A stretch of 64,000 nucleotides of DNA from Blattamonas nauphoetae (Eukaryota > Preaxostyla > Oxymonadida), in contig JARBJD010000042.1 of assembly GCA_033064195.1 (NCBI GenBank), forward strand, positions 1 to 64,000, written 5' to 3'. The notes below the pieces were generated by a model. That model made no database searches, had not been told where the DNA came from, and saw only the letters and a list, made by a program, of their open reading frames with translations. This document shows positions 41,245 to 53,391 of the stretch, in pieces. Position numbers and translations under genes: made by a program. Positions within the stretch are counted from its first letter, which is position 1. Each line of letters begins with the position of its first letter.

Positions 41245-43785
41245 TCAATGAGCGTCATACACGTAAATCACGTCATCGACTCTTGTGTATTTCATTCCAT
41301 TTGCAGCTCTCAATGCCTCCTGCTCTGTCCTGAATAACACCATCACAGTGTCTTTCATTGCTTTCATTCGGACAATTTTCCGCACACTCCCATAATGGCT
41401 GAAATAATGCCTCATGTGATGGAGTTTGAACTGCTGGTCTTTTATCTTCACTGTGACCATTGTACAAGATGACACAAGGCTTGAGTCCGATGGAAACACA
41501 TACACCGACTCAGTCTTCGCTGGAGGACCAATAAACACGGTTTTGCTGCCATCGGCGTTGAAAATAGTTTCCTGGCGACCAACATGGGGAGGAATTTGAG
41601 ATTGAACCGACTGAAACTCTGAAGTAGTCGCATCAGTGGAAGGAGAAACTTCGGTTGGCTCTGGTGGAGGTTTATCTGGTGAATTTGGGACAGGATCTGA
41701 CTTGTGGGTTGTGAGTGATTTATCTGAGGTGACTGACTGAAAAGATGTTACCACACTCCCTGTCCTGGAAAGTGACGATGGGAGTGTGGGATTTGGTGAT
41801 CTTGTTGAGGAAATATTCGACAATTGTGATGTCGTGGTCGATGTCACTGGAATGCGGCGGGATGACCCTGAAGACGTAATATACGTCGTTGTTTCCTGGA
41901 CTGAAGTCGAATCAGGTAGGTCAGATGAACGGAGAGCCGTGCTGAGTGTTGTTGGGGTTCCAGTTTGTGAAGAAAATGTGGTTGTTGGGAATGATGATGA
42001 TTGAGTTGTTAATTGATGAGATTGTCCAGTGGTGGTCTTCGAAAGAGTGGTAGAAAGCGGAAGTGATGACATAGTTCGACTATCTGTGGACGATATTGGA
42101 AATGTTGTGGTTTTTGACGACAGCGAACGTGACGTCGGTGTGATGAATGACGATTCACCAGATGATAATGAAGTTGGTGGACGTGTTGTAGAAGTCGATG
42201 TAGATGTTTGTTGTGTGAATAGAAGCGATGAAATATCTGTCGAAGGAGTGAGACTTTGCACGTGCGATGACTTGTTCAAAGAAGATGGAAAAGATCCCGA
42301 AGATGAGTCTGACTTTGTGAGAGATGCATCACTCGTAAAGAGAGATGATGTGAGCGGGAGGGAAATTGTTGTCGATTTCTGTCGAGATGAATTGAGTTCA
42401 GACGATGCTTGGTCTGTCTGTGACGTTGACCAATCCAATTTTGAAAAACTGGACAACAACGAACTTGTATTCAATGTGTCAGTATTTCCATCACCCGTGG
42501 TGTTTGTACGTGAATCACATGACGTAAAATCCGAAAAGAACGAATCAGAGAATGTCCCAGCGGATATTGAAAAAGTTGTCCCCGTCTCAGATAGAGAAGC
42601 ACGATTATGACGAGAAGAGCTTGATTTTGAGTCTTTAGTTCGGTGTCGATGTTTTTTGTTGGACGATGAATGTGTCCCCTCTTTCACACGCACCCTCCGA
42701 CGAGATGGTCGACTGTGCTCGGTCGAATTGAGCTGGAGGGAGTCTGTGAAATCAGCGTAGTCTGCATTTGATGACGATGAGATTGAGGAGAGAGAGAACG
42801 AGAATGACATGGACGTCGTGTCACTCTTTCGACCAGAGATTGAAGACAAAGATGAGTCCTTTGATCGTGATGACAATCTGGACTTGCTTGAGCGGAGTTT
42901 ATGGATTATATCACTGCTTAAGATCTTTGGAATGCTATCAAAAGCAGCTTGTTGAGTGCGATTCGATTCAAAAACACAGGTTCGTGGGCGGATTCCCTTT
43001 CCTCGGATTCCTATTCGACCAAGAGGGGCATCATCACGAGGAGTGTACGTGAGTTTGAAGAGGAGATGGCCTGTGGCAGGGATGACACCGGAGAGGCACG
43101 ACGGGACAATATCCTTGTTCAGATAGGTGTCATCAATGGTAAATGGATATTCAAGCCCATGTTGCGCTTCAAAACGAAAAGATAATGTTTGACTGGGGAT
43201 AAATCGTGAAAAATGGTGAGAAACGAACCTTTCTCCATCTTTGATGTTTTCAAAGGTAATAATGGATGGAAGAAGAGATGATGTGTAGGCTGGTTGAACA
43301 ATCACTGGAATTGTAAAATCCTGCGGAAAACGATGGGATGAGGTGAAAAGAAAAGACACTCCAAAGTCTGTGGTGACTCCCAACGTTGATGTCTGACGAA
43401 CAAAGGTTGGTGGAATATAAACGGCATAGAAGTTTTGTTCTGAGACTGGTTTCGCGATCAGTGTCTGTGGAGAGATGAATAGAAAAAGAGTGGTGCTAAC
43501 TTTTGTTGTTGTGAGATATTCGAAGTTTGCGAGTTTGGGAGGGTGAAAAGTGACAGAGATAGGGAGAGAAGAGGAATTAGAAAGAACAGTTCTGAGATTT
43601 ACGGCCGTATGAAGCTGTTCAAAATAGAACTCGAAAACTCCAGGTTTGATGGTGATAGGACCGGCACTTGCCATTGAAAGAGAGGAAAAATCACTGGAAT
43701 TCTTTATAGAAAAGGAAAAATAATCCAGGAATCGTTCTGTGATGTTTGAGAAAAATAATTGTGCATCGATCAATCTCATCACCAT
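41245..43785 (-). CDS. large Ser/Thr-rich protein with C-terminal RRM-like domain
   Basis: About 846 residues from ATG 43785 (MVMRLIDAQ); the frame is open further upstream without ATG, so an upstream exon is possible. Residues 1-330 form a beta-rich region with segments such as PGVFEFYFEQLHTAVNL and RVT-like strands resembling PapD/ASH-type domains. A basic RRRVRVKEG/KKHRHR patch and more than 350 residues of Ser/Thr-rich low complexity follow. The last 80 residues (MVTVKIKDQQFKLHHMRHYF, then IVRMKAMKDTVMVLFRTEQE, then EALRAANGM) have the beta-alpha-beta spacing of an RNA recognition motif. Role unknown; RNA binding is plausible. Tail-to-tail with the papain-like gene, head-to-head with the Zn2Cys6 gene. 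Confidence 0.7.
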   Translation of the reverse strand: MVMRLIDAQLFFSNITERFLDYFSFSIKNSSDFSSLSMASAGPITIKPGVFEFYFEQLHTAVNLRTVLSNSSSLPISVTFHPPKLANFEYLTTTKVSTTLFLFISPQTLIAKPVSEQNFYAVYIPPTFVRQTSTLGVTTDFGVSFLFTSSHRFPQDFTIPVIVQPAYTSSLLPSIITFENIKDGERFVSHHFSRFIPSQTLSFRFEAQHGLEYPFTIDDTYLNKDIVPSCLSGVIPATGHLLFKLTYTPRDDAPLGRIGIRGKGIRPRTCVFESNRTQQAAFDSIPKILSSDIIHKLRSSKSRLSSRSKDSSLSSISGRKSDTTSMSFSFSLSSISSSSNADYADFTDSLQLNSTEHSRPSRRRVRVKEGTHSSSNKKHRHRTKDSKSSSSRHNRASLSETGTTFSISAGTFSDSFFSDFTSCDSRTNTTGDGNTDTLNTSSLLSSFSKLDWSTSQTDQASSELNSSRQKSTTISLPLTSSLFTSDASLTKSDSSSGSFPSSLNKSSHVQSLTPSTDISSLLFTQQTSTSTSTTRPPTSLSSGESSFITPTSRSLSSKTTTFPISSTDSRTMSSLPLSTTLSKTTTGQSHQLTTQSSSFPTTTFSSQTGTPTTLSTALRSSDLPDSTSVQETTTYITSSGSSRRIPVTSTTTSQLSNISSTRSPNPTLPSSLSRTGSVVTSFQSVTSDKSLTTHKSDPVPNSPDKPPPEPTEVSPSTDATTSEFQSVQSQIPPHVGRQETIFNADGSKTVFIGPPAKTESVYVFPSDSSLVSSCTMVTVKIKDQQFKLHHMRHYFSHYGSVRKIVRMKAMKDTVMVLFRTEQEALRAANGMKYTRVDDVIYVYDAH

Positions 43786-43896
43786 ACCCTGCAGTTGCCC
43801 TCTTTGAAATTCCTGCAGCTTTCGATAAAGCTTCTCTATTTGGCAGTTGTCTGTGTCTAATCGCACAATTTTCGTTCTGGTCGCCAGCACAACACC
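43786..43896. promoter_or_regulatory. compact divergent promoter
   Basis: Only about 110 bp separate the start codons of the RRM-like protein (-) and the Zn2Cys6 protein (+). Any promoter must be shared or overlap the coding ends. No motif can be named. Confidence 0.35.
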
Positions 43897-46800
43897 ATGG
43901 ACGATAAAAAGTACAAAAGCACAGAAAAGTCATGTGACTCGTGTCGCCTGAGGTTTGATCCATTTTTGTGATCAATTTTCGAATTTTTTCTTTCATCCTC
44001 CAGAAAAACGAAATGTGACAGGTCTCATCCTTTCACCATTCATTCCTCCCTTACCCCAACATTTTCATCAATATCATTCATTTTTAAGAGGAAACCCATG
44101 CTCTAGTTGTGTGGAGAAAAAACTCGTTTGCACATATGACATGCCAGTCAAAAAACGAGGCCCGAACAAAAAACGCAGTCTGAATCAACATTTATTGATC
44201 TAACATTTTATTCGCGCTTCTTCCCATGCTATTCGTGCTTATAGATAAAGGACGAAAGATTCGAGCGCTTTCACCTGTGAAACCAGTCGTTCAACCAACT
44301 CGAAAGCGAATCCCTTCTCCAGTGAGTGAATTTGATGATTCACTGTTTAGCTCGGACGAAGATGGATCATCGGAAGCACAAGAAACAACTCTTCCGCAAA
44401 ATACTTCTGAAACTTCCAGTCTCTCTCCACAAATGAACCAACCAATCCCGATCCTCCTCCCACAAACGGATCAGTTCATTCCATGCTCCTTCCGTCATAT
44501 GACTTTTCTCCAAACTGATCAAATTTCTCATTATCTCACAATTTTTGAGCAGACAACCAACACAACACACAGAATCTTCACATCAACTCCCACCTTCTTT
44601 CAGGCGTTCCCTTTTGCGATTGAAGACAATGTCAAGAGTCTTCGACCAGATTTCACGTCATTCTTCACTCAGTCGCAGCAATTTGCCACGCTGTACCTCC
44701 AAATTCTCCATTTTGAGTTTTTCTCGATCATCACGATTGCTTCATCTTATTGTGGTCATATCAATGTGAATAAACAAGCCAGATCTATCGCATGTTCATT
44801 GTACATGTTTCTTACCTCACAATTCTCCGCCCTAAACCTCTCTCAAAAGTGCCACTCGATCTCCAGAACCAACTGCCCTGACCTCCTCTCATTCGTGAAC
44901 GACTCGACAAAACACCTTGCCCCCATCAGTAACAGTAAGCCCCCTCTCTCATCTACTGCTCCAACATCAACATTGTCTCTTGGAAGCTTTCGCGATGACG
45001 TCATCACTTTCATCGAATCTCAACAAGCGACTTCTCACATTTTATCATCAACTGATCTGTCACTGGATGCATTTTGTGTGTATGAGTGGATGCGGGGACT
45101 TTATATTTTTCTTCTTGTCCTTACCAATGATCGACTCCATGCTGGGGAGAACACAGTTTCTGTATCAACAGTCTTTTCACAGCTTCGTGCTCTTTCAATG
45201 TCTTCATTTGTGAATGGTACACTTGCAAGTCGAGGGACATTCTTCACTTCCCCTCAAACACCATTCACACCCCGCACATTCACACCATTCTTCGATTTCT
45301 TTCACACGCCGTCCTTCTTAACCTCAACGCCTTCACTGTCCACACCATCAAGTTCCTCTGAGTTCTCTTTTGATTCTAAACCGGTTCAACCCTCTCTCAT
45401 CCCATCTACACCCTTTTTAGAGCTGCAATCAACCATCGCTCAACCACTTTCATCTCCCTTGGCATTCAATCCCCCTCGAATGCCATTTTGCGTGTTCATT
45501 CAATACCTTCAACTCGTTACGACCATTCGAGAAATTCTCACGTCTCATTCATCACTCATATCAAAACAATTCTTTGAACAGAATCTCCTCCCGCTTCTGT
45601 CGGATACCGATCCTTTCTGCGATGTTCAACAGATCTATGCTCGTTTTTCTTTGATATTATTCGAATGTCACTTCCTTATCCAGCAGAATAAGCAAGATCC
45701 AGCCAACACATCGTTTCGACAATTAGCAACAATCATTTCTTCTGACAATACAGCTCTTGAGAGAATGAAACACTCCCTTCGAAATTTCAGACGCACCTTA
45801 ATGATATATCTTGAAGGTTCTGACAGGAATATTCCTGCGTCTATAGATCGACAAGGTGAAACCGACGATGAACTAAAACCAATCCCACTACAAAATCCAC
45901 GGCAAAATTCCCCTTCAGTCTCAATAATTCCATTTTCTCCCTTGTCAATGGGCGTCTTCACCGAAGATACCCGCTCCAACTCCCTCTCCTCGATCCTGAC
46001 ATCATTCTCACCTTTCATCGTTTCATCACCGATGCGGTCGCTAGAATCACTCCCAGAACTTGGACAACTACAACATCTTCTTTTAAATTCCGAAAATCTT
46101 CAGGATGCCCAAGCTACGTTCAAGTCATTCAAGTCATCGTTTAGTCGGTCCCAAAATCGCCCCCAAATAACTCCGATCTCATTCTCATCTGACTATGAAC
46201 TGAAAACAACTATAGACCATCGCAAAAGTCGATTTATTGTCGGATTTAACATGTTCCTAGCCATACTTCAACTTGCCGACGGAAACGAAAAAGAATCACT
46301 CCAAACCCTCGCAATAGTCTCCGAAATCCTCCTCCAATCAATTTCTGAGGAGGGTTTGATTCCCGTCCAGTCTTTTCCTTATTGGCCCGAGATTATATCT
46401 TCCATTCTGGACGCCCTGAATTTCCTCATGTTGGGTGATGGCCAGACTGATGAAAAGAAAGAAGAAGCCGATCTTCTCGATCCACCATCCTCAACTTCAC
46501 ACTACTTTGCGCGTTGGGCGGAATCTGACTTCAATTTTGTCATCTCCGTCTTCCAACCATTTGTTGAGCTCGTTTCTGTGATCAGGCTCTCGTCTCATCA
46601 AGCGATCTCCTATTTCGACACCCTCTCGACACTCACCGCCACACTGATCGAGTTCAACACAACAATCAAAGCAAAGATCCTCTCTGAATCACCTGATTCA
46701 ATCGCTGCTCTCGTCTTGAAGTCAATTTCTGAAAATTCGACCCTTTCTGCAATTCTGGGTTCCCTCTCTTCAACTGATGCGATCAGAGCGTTCTGGAAGA

Positions 46801-47903
46801 ACTCACCATTCACAATTCCGGAGTCATTTGAAACATACGACGTCTCGCTCACCTTCGTCAATCCCAAAATCTTTGATGGCAAGATGAACACGGAAGAACA
46901 ACAGCTGATCCTGTCTGAACAGACAGAAGCGAACAACAAATCACCAACACCAAACATCACCTCCACTCAGCTCTTCCCACCCATCACCAAAAACAAACGA
47001 CCAAAACCAACAAAAAGTGAGATTAATGAACTTCCTCCCAAAAAGTCGAAACTGAACAAGAATCATCACGATGATGTGTTCGGTTCGCCTGCTCATTTCC
47101 CATCGCTTCCGTCGTACGAACGGTTGGACAGGGAAAGGAAATTGAAGGCTGAACGCAGATTCCGAATTGATAAACTGAAAGCGACCAGACGGGCGTACAA
47201 TTTAAGTGGTATCGACACACAACGAGTCGATGCCGAACTCAGAATTTTGGAGCAAGAAGACACATCCGATGTGGACGACAGTCCCCTCCCAACAAACCTC
47301 CTTCCCACCCGAACCCCACTCACCTCATCTTCCTCCCTTCAGACATATCCACTCGTCGGAACACCAAACTCAAATCCTCGAATGTTTCGTCAGACAGCCT
47401 TCAATCCTCTCGGCGGCCGAGTCCATCACAATTCCCCAGCCACCACCCCAACCCTCCCAAAACCCAAAAATTCACCAAGTCATTTCATAAACCAGGTTCA
47501 CACGTTTCTTCCACCAACCCCAGCTGGTGTCCAGACCATCATGGCCCCCCTCAGTGCACTGATTTATTCCCAATTCCCACAAACTTCTGGTCTCACTCCC
47601 CAAACTGTCACAACCGCTTCTGGTTCCCCCACGCCGACGTTTTCGAAGGCGCCTAATCTGGCGCCACCCATTATCACGGAAGGGGAGGGGGCGAGGAAAA
47701 CTCCGAATGGGTTGACACCTCAAGTTGGGAATCAGAATCCGGGAGTGAGATGTGGGCCGACGATGGGGTTTGATTCAGCAAAGGATCCGAATGAGACCCA
47801 TTTTTGGACGGATGACCCACCAAAGATACTTGATTTCTCGTTTTTGAAGGAAATCGAGACGATTGTGAGTCAAGAGGGATTTCTTGATTTAAAACACCTT
47901 TGA
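43897..47903 (+). CDS. Zn2Cys6 (fungal-type) transcription factor-like protein
   Basis: Four exons: 43897-43952, 44004-44021, 44089-44177 and 44245-47903, GT-AG introns of 51, 67 and 67 nt; 1273 residues, frame kept. Splicing creates a perfect binuclear zinc cluster C-x2-C-x6-C-x5-C-x2-C-x6-C (residues about 13-40: CDSCRLRKTKC, then PCSSCVEKKLVC), followed by TYDMPVKKRGPNKKR, the basic linker typical of Gal4-class proteins. The cluster is split over three exons, so no single open frame shows it. The rest has a Ser/Pro/Thr-rich region (30-90), a helical middle (about 100-850) that could correspond to the fungal TF regulatory domain, and a basic stretch (KERKLKAERRFRIDKLKATR-like, near 1010). 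Likely a nuclear DNA-binding regulator. Such clusters are mostly known from fungi. Confidence 0.85.
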
Positions 47904-48048
47904 TGATATTGTTTTGATTTTTTTGTCAAGAGTCCAACAGATGTGATGCTTTCTTCATCATACACATGAATTGAGTTATTTAATGACGACGAACGAGAAA
48001 GCATCATTGTGAACCCAAAATCGATTTCTTTCTGAGTAGCTCCGACAA

Positions 48049-49050
48049 ATGAGCTCTAATATCGCTTCATCAAGTGACGAATCTGAACAAACACAATCTG
48101 GTATGCCCAGTTTTCACTTTTTATTTTCAGTAAGCTTTGCATCCTTCATGGATTGGGATGGAGACCGAATCCGATCGAAATCCAACATTCTTTCAATATG
48201 CCGTTCTCTGATCTCCATAGTGGAAGCTGGTCATTCTATTGATGATACATTGGAATGGAAAGCTGACTCGCTTCTTGGACAATACTGGGGCATCGAAGAA
48301 GAAGATGAGACCGATCAGTTCATTCTCGGACTTGTGCCATCGCCAACAGATGAACCTGTGAGTAGATTTGTGACTTCTATCATTGCCCTCCTTGCAACAA
48401 ACAATAAAATAATCGTCTCAGCAACGATGCCGGTCCTTTTTAATCTTGTCTCAAACTGTTCATCCAAAATGCATCTGAATCTCGTGAAAGCTGACTTGAC
48501 CCCTCGTCTCATCACCCAACTCAATCCACTGTTTCTCTCATTCACAGATTCTCAAGAAATTCACTCATGTCTCACATACATCATCGCCTCATCAATCTGG
48601 CTGGCAAGTCAGGACGGACAAACAAACCTCCAAATTCAAGATTGGAATGAACAACAGGCCATTCATGAGACAGTATTGCAACATGTTCTCATCCCAGCTC
48701 AGCCATATCTTCGCCATATGTGCATCAACTACATTTCGATCACAGATCTCGGCCAATCTCTCAATTTCACGCGCATTCTTGGGAAACTCTTACGAATTTG
48801 TCCTTTCCATCAACCAACACTGGATTTAGTCCAGACTCTGCCTGTATATACAGCGATGACAAACGCTCTAACATCTTTTGTCAATAGCACCTCAATCTGG
48901 AACATTTTCTTCGAAATGATCGCAGCACTGCAGGAATGGAAAGAACACGGCGGAACTATTCATCAGACAGGGATGACAGTTCATAGATGTCTGAGAAGCG
49001 AGGGTTTGGAAGATTCGATCCAACCCAGACTTCGTAAGGATGAAGATTAA
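48049..49050 (+). CDS. armadillo-like protein, 323 residues
   Basis: ATG at 48049. A 30-nt intron (48101-48130, GTATGCCCAG...TTTTCAG) is likely; it is in frame and reading through is also open. After an acidic Ser-rich start the protein is all helical, with SFASFMDWDGDRIRSKSNIL, SIIALLATNNKIIVSATMPV, LTPRLITQLNPLFLSFTDSQ and the C-terminal EWKEHGGTIHQTGMTVHRCL. This resembles a large oxymonad family of armadillo/HEAT-type proteins known to me only as hypothetical. Probably a protein-interaction scaffold. Other members or relics stand at 60843-62888, 59627-60382, 1860-3060 and 28441-28782. Confidence 0.75.
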   Translation: MSSNIASSSDESEQTQSGMPSFHFLFSVSFASFMDWDGDRIRSKSNILSICRSLISIVEAGHSIDDTLEWKADSLLGQYWGIEEEDETDQFILGLVPSPTDEPVSRFVTSIIALLATNNKIIVSATMPVLFNLVSNCSSKMHLNLVKADLTPRLITQLNPLFLSFTDSQEIHSCLTYIIASSIWLASQDGQTNLQIQDWNEQQAIHETVLQHVLIPAQPYLRHMCINYISITDLGQSLNFTRILGKLLRICPFHQPTLDLVQTLPVYTAMTNALTSFVNSTSIWNIFFEMIAALQEWKEHGGTIHQTGMTVHRCLRSEGLEDSIQPRLRKDED

Positions 49051-49200
49051 TTTTGGAGAGGAGATGTGGCAAGAAAATGGAGTATATTGAGCAATCTGCT
49101 TGGAATGAATATTCTTTAGAATGAATAGAATCTCAAATTGCTCCTCAAACTTAAAGAAAAAGGGATTACAGATTACATGGCAATTAGACTCTGAATAATC
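49051..49200. other. short spacer
   Basis: 3' flank of the armadillo-like gene; no feature seen. Confidence 0.3.
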
Positions 49201-51270
49201 ATCACTTTTTCCTTGATTCTGGATTTCTTGCGGAATGATTCAATGTGTCCATCTGTTCAGTGAGATCGGCTGAAACTGTCGAGATTCTGGAACGTTGGAA
49301 AACGGTGGCTTCATCCGAAGATGCGATGGACAGCTGTTCAGAAATCAGGCCGGGGAAGACACATGTCATAATGATTGTATATGCCCATGGTATTTTTCCA
49401 CATAATCTGTCATAATGAGGAAGTTGTCGTCCATTGTTGTTTTGTTCGAAGATTTTTAAAAGTAGTTGACCAGGAAGTGTCACACATGTAAAGATTGTAT
49501 TTATGGGGTGAGTCTGGCTGTGTAAGTGTGCGTTGCACAGGCGAGGCGGATGATTTTGCGGTTGAGTTTGATTTGTGTGGACCACATGCGAGGTCAGTAG
49601 AAAACTGGAGTAACAAGGCAACAAACACATGCTTTAGAGAGATGGATGTTTCACTACCATCTGATTTCTTGAATTTTAGGGATGATATGTGATGGTTGAT
49701 CTTGTCGTGCAATTCTGTCGATTCGGAAAGATGTTTCGTGAACGTACGCAGAGAACTGAAACAATAAAGGACAAAGCGAGACATACTCCAATCCTTACTG
49801 ATGGCGGAAGATTGGAGACGAAACAGACTCCCGAATCTCCATTTAAAAAGAAGTTGGCTGTTCGTGAGGTAGATTCCATGTTAATTTCCATTCGAACACA
49901 GTCTCCAACAAAAAGTCGATTGAGGCAGCTTTTTTGGCAGGATCTGTATCCCGAGGACAGCGTGTTTTGACGAAGATAACCATTCAATGAACATACAGAG
50001 ATAGAACCTGAGAGGGTAATTATTGAGTTATACACACTCTTTACATTCCCTCCAAGTGTCTCGCCTAACATGGGGGTTGGATTTCTTGAATCGAGAAGGC
50101 CAATCCATACTGTTCCAGCGACATCTGAGAGGATGAGGAAGAGAAAGGCAGACTATTGACGGTCGGAAGAGATAGAAAGGTGATTGTGACAGATATAATT
50201 CCATTTGTGAATGAATCTCCAATGAGAAGAGAACTGGTGCGGGCGACCTTTTGAACATTTGTCCCAGCATCGGAACGAGTGAATATCGGGGAGCCTATCA
50301 TGAAATGGGTGGGGTTGGTGAAGATGATATAAGGAAGATTGGCAGGTGACAGCGGAACGAGTCCTTTCGCCTGTTGGTTTCGCTTGTGGTTCTTTTGAGT
50401 TGAGTGTGCTAAACTTGGAGGATCCAAATCATCTTCTGTCGTTTTAGAGTTAATGTGGAGAGATTCTTTGCCATCTGACGTTGAGAACATGAATCTCCTG
50501 TTTCAGAAGAGGCTGTGGCGGATGATCAAGCCCACGGAGAAATCCATCACAAAGTCAATCCAAACCATCCAAGTGACATATTCATACACTCACTCACATA
50601 ATGTTGTCTCTACTGTTCTTAGTAATGTGAAGTGGAATCAAATAAATGATCCGTTCAGATCTGAGATTGTTCTGGGATCAACCGTCTCAAACAATGGTGA
50701 AACCATTTAGAACCGGAATTGTGGTCTAAATTGGGCATTCTCACCCAAATTTTTGATCAAATCCTGACCCAGGGAGACAATAGCACTGTAGTTGTCTGCA
50801 CCACAGCCAGACGGTTCCTCCCTTGATGAAATAGACAAGTGAGTGGAAGTATTTGGAAACCTGTTTGAAAGATTTGATGTGGTCGTGTTTGTATAACAGA
50901 AACTTGGGAGTCCTATCTCTGTTGAAGGGCCAGAGGTGATTGTATTGGCTGGGGGTTGAAGAATGTCTCATCTTGCAACGAACGGAAAGAGGGTGTTCTG
51001 ATCAGAACGACAAGATTGAAGTTTGAACCGTTGACGATTCTGGCGGGTTTCTCTCCTTTTTGATGGAATGTGGACTCACTACAACTCTCGTCGACACATC
51101 TCGTCAGCTCGATTTCATTCATTTTGAAAATGAAGCCAGATACCATTCTATCATTGTTCCCATCGTGGGACGCCTGATGCACGACATCCTAACCCAAGAT
51201 TGGGGAACCCAGTACAGGGTTGTGCAACATTCCGTGGACTCAGGTTCCTGCCCTAAAGAGGGATGATTGA
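49201..51270 (-). pseudogene. decayed SPRY-domain gene
   Basis: The minus strand carries SPRY-like phrases in changing frames: LPYIIFTNPTHFMIGSPIFT and SFTNGIISVTITFLSLPTVN (50490-50065), then LFVGDCVRMEINMESTSRTA and NFFLNGDSGVCFVSNLPPSV-RIG (50071-49676), then shorter pieces to 49202. The W/F-x-x-G-D-x-V-x-M-E-x-D and R-T-x-x-F-F-x-N-G patterns are standard for this group. Several frame changes and stops prevent a product. It lies just downstream of an intact SPRY kinase gene but is of a different SPRY subtype. Confidence 0.5.
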
Positions 51271-51487
51271 ATGAATCAAAGAGTCAAACCGTGTACAGTA
51301 GAGGTTGATTTATGAAAATCGTTTTTGTTCGAAACTGAATTTCCGACTCACATGCCATTGACACAAAAAGAAGGAAAAGAAAGAAGACATGAATGTGAAT
51401 ACTAATGGGATGACAAGAGAGACCAATTTCATTAATTCGTCAAACATTGCAGAATCAAAGTGGCCTGTCTGGATCTTGCAGGAATCA

Positions 51488-53391
51488 TCAGGATCGGAGT
51501 CGTCGGAGCCACACCACTTCAACTGAGAGATTCTCGACAGTGAATCCAGTTGAGATTCCGAGGCAGAGAGGAGAAGGGATGTCGGTGAAGATCCCAGGCT
51601 GTTCCTCATCGTCCACAAACAGTCGAGCTTCTCTCGTCATCATGTTCACTCGAATCGCAGCTGTTTGTCCAATTCGATTGCATTTCTTGTTTGTTCCTGC
51701 TGGCTTGAATTCTTTCTTGTCTTTCCACATTCCTCCATCGTCAAGAATGAAATCACCCCCAATCCCATTTCCAAGGTATCCACACAGATACTTTGTAGCA
51801 TCTGCGGGAAGTGGATGTGTGAGGAAGCCAAGCACTGAAAAGATGAGTTGAGAGAATAACACACTCACATTCACGAAATTGTTTTCACTTGCTCTGATTT
51901 TGAGTTCCCACTCGCCTTCGTAGATCGGACGAGTGAACGCTGTTCGGAACGGTTGGTCTTCTGGAGGGACGATGATCTGTGTGAGAGTGGTTGGAGTGAG
52001 TGCATGAGCAGTTCTGTCGAGTGTTAGGAGTGATTCTGTTCCAACCCAAATCGGAAGATCGACCAGCTGCTGCTTCACCTCTTCCAACTTTTCAGCCATC
52101 TCTCTCTTCTCACTCTTACTCCGTTCAATCTCTTCCTTCGTCCTCCTCATTTCATCTGACATCTTCTCTTTTTCGCTCTTTGCGAGTTCATTCTGTTCCT
52201 CTGCCTTCTTCAGCTTTGCTTCTATTGTTCTCTTTTCTTTGTCGACTTTTCTTGTCTTCTCTTCAGCCTTTCTCTTCTCTTCTTTCATTTTCACTTTTTC
52301 CTTTTGTGCCGCAACTCGCTTCGCTCGTTCTTCCTCGTTCAACTTCCACACTCCTTCAACTGTGTTCACAATGCATCGGAACGACTTCGACAGGCGGAGC
52401 TGGCGACACGTCACGCGAGATTCTGGACTCTGATCCAACATCAAAAAGGAAGAGAGAGAGGGAGGGATGAAGAATTGGGAGAGGAAGGCACACCGTGTCC
52501 ATCATTCGCATCAGCAGTGCTCGTTCAGCATCTCCACACGAAGTCCCAATCCGAGTCGCTTTGAACGATGAAATGTCTTTCATCATTTTGATTGGATTTT
52601 CCGATTTGAAAGGTGGCTCTCCGAACAGCAGCCAAAACAGAACCACTCCCAGCGACCACACATCTGCCTCGCACGTTGCTCGTCCTGTCTCCGACTCCAT
52701 CCGCTCCGGCGAAACGTACATCAGCGTCATCACCGAACGAGAGATGCTCACAGTTTCCGATTCCGCTGCTCCAAAATCACCTATTCGAGAAAACGAAGAG
52801 AAGGAGAGATAATCATGAAAATGAGAATGTTTGGGACAAAGAAGAGACAAACAGAGCTTCGCGTGGCCATCAGCGTCGATCAGAATGTTCTCCATTTTGA
52901 TGTCCCCATGCGCTGTCTTCCCATCTCTGTGATTGTGCATCAATTCCAGTGCGGACGCAATATCCTCCATCACTCGATACACATCCTGAAAGAATCAACA
53001 TAATCACAAATGGACGACAATAAATAGAAAAACAAGACAATTAGGGAAAGAGAAGATGAAGAAATCACAATTCACGAACACACTTCTCGAGCCATCAACA
53101 CTTTCCTTTCCGTCAAATCTCGAACAATCTCCGCAAGTGACTTTCCTCCCAGTTCCATCACAATCACTTTCGTGTGGTCCATCGTCGCCACTTCCTTCAA
53201 TTTGATGATTCGAGGATGCGAGAATCTTTGCAGCCTTCCAACTTCTCGGTCGAAACGCTCAATGTCTTTCGGTGTCAAGCACTGCACCATCTTTCCTGCG
53301 TAGTGCGTGTTCGTTGCCTTTTCAATCAGTTCCACAACCGTCCCAAACCCACCGGAGTTGATGATCCGAATACATTCATCTGAATAATAAC
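51488..53391 (-). CDS. protein kinase with coiled coil and C-terminal SPRY-like domain
   Basis: Exons end to end: about 53391-53084, 52985-52853, 52780-52494, 52429-51865 and 51834-51488, with introns of 98, 72, 64 and 30 nt; frame consistent. Kinase marks: INSGGFGTVVEL (Gly loop), YAGKMVQ (ATP Lys), VMELGGKSL (hinge), AHGDIKMENIL (HGD instead of HRD), KLCDFGAAE formed across an intron, SPERMESETGRA and DVWSLGVVLFWLLFGEPPF. A Lys/Glu coiled coil of about 90 residues follows, then a SPRY-like part (EFKPAGTNKKCNRIGQTAAI, then VEVVWLRRLRS). The HGD change and missing Arg suggest no activation-loop switch. The N-terminus is uncertain: the first exon starts at a 3' splice site and may belong to a longer protein upstream. 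Confidence 0.8.

Noticed and set aside
42029-42610. Acidic plus-strand open frame
   Set aside because: Antisense shadow of the Ser/Thr-rich region of the RRM-like gene.
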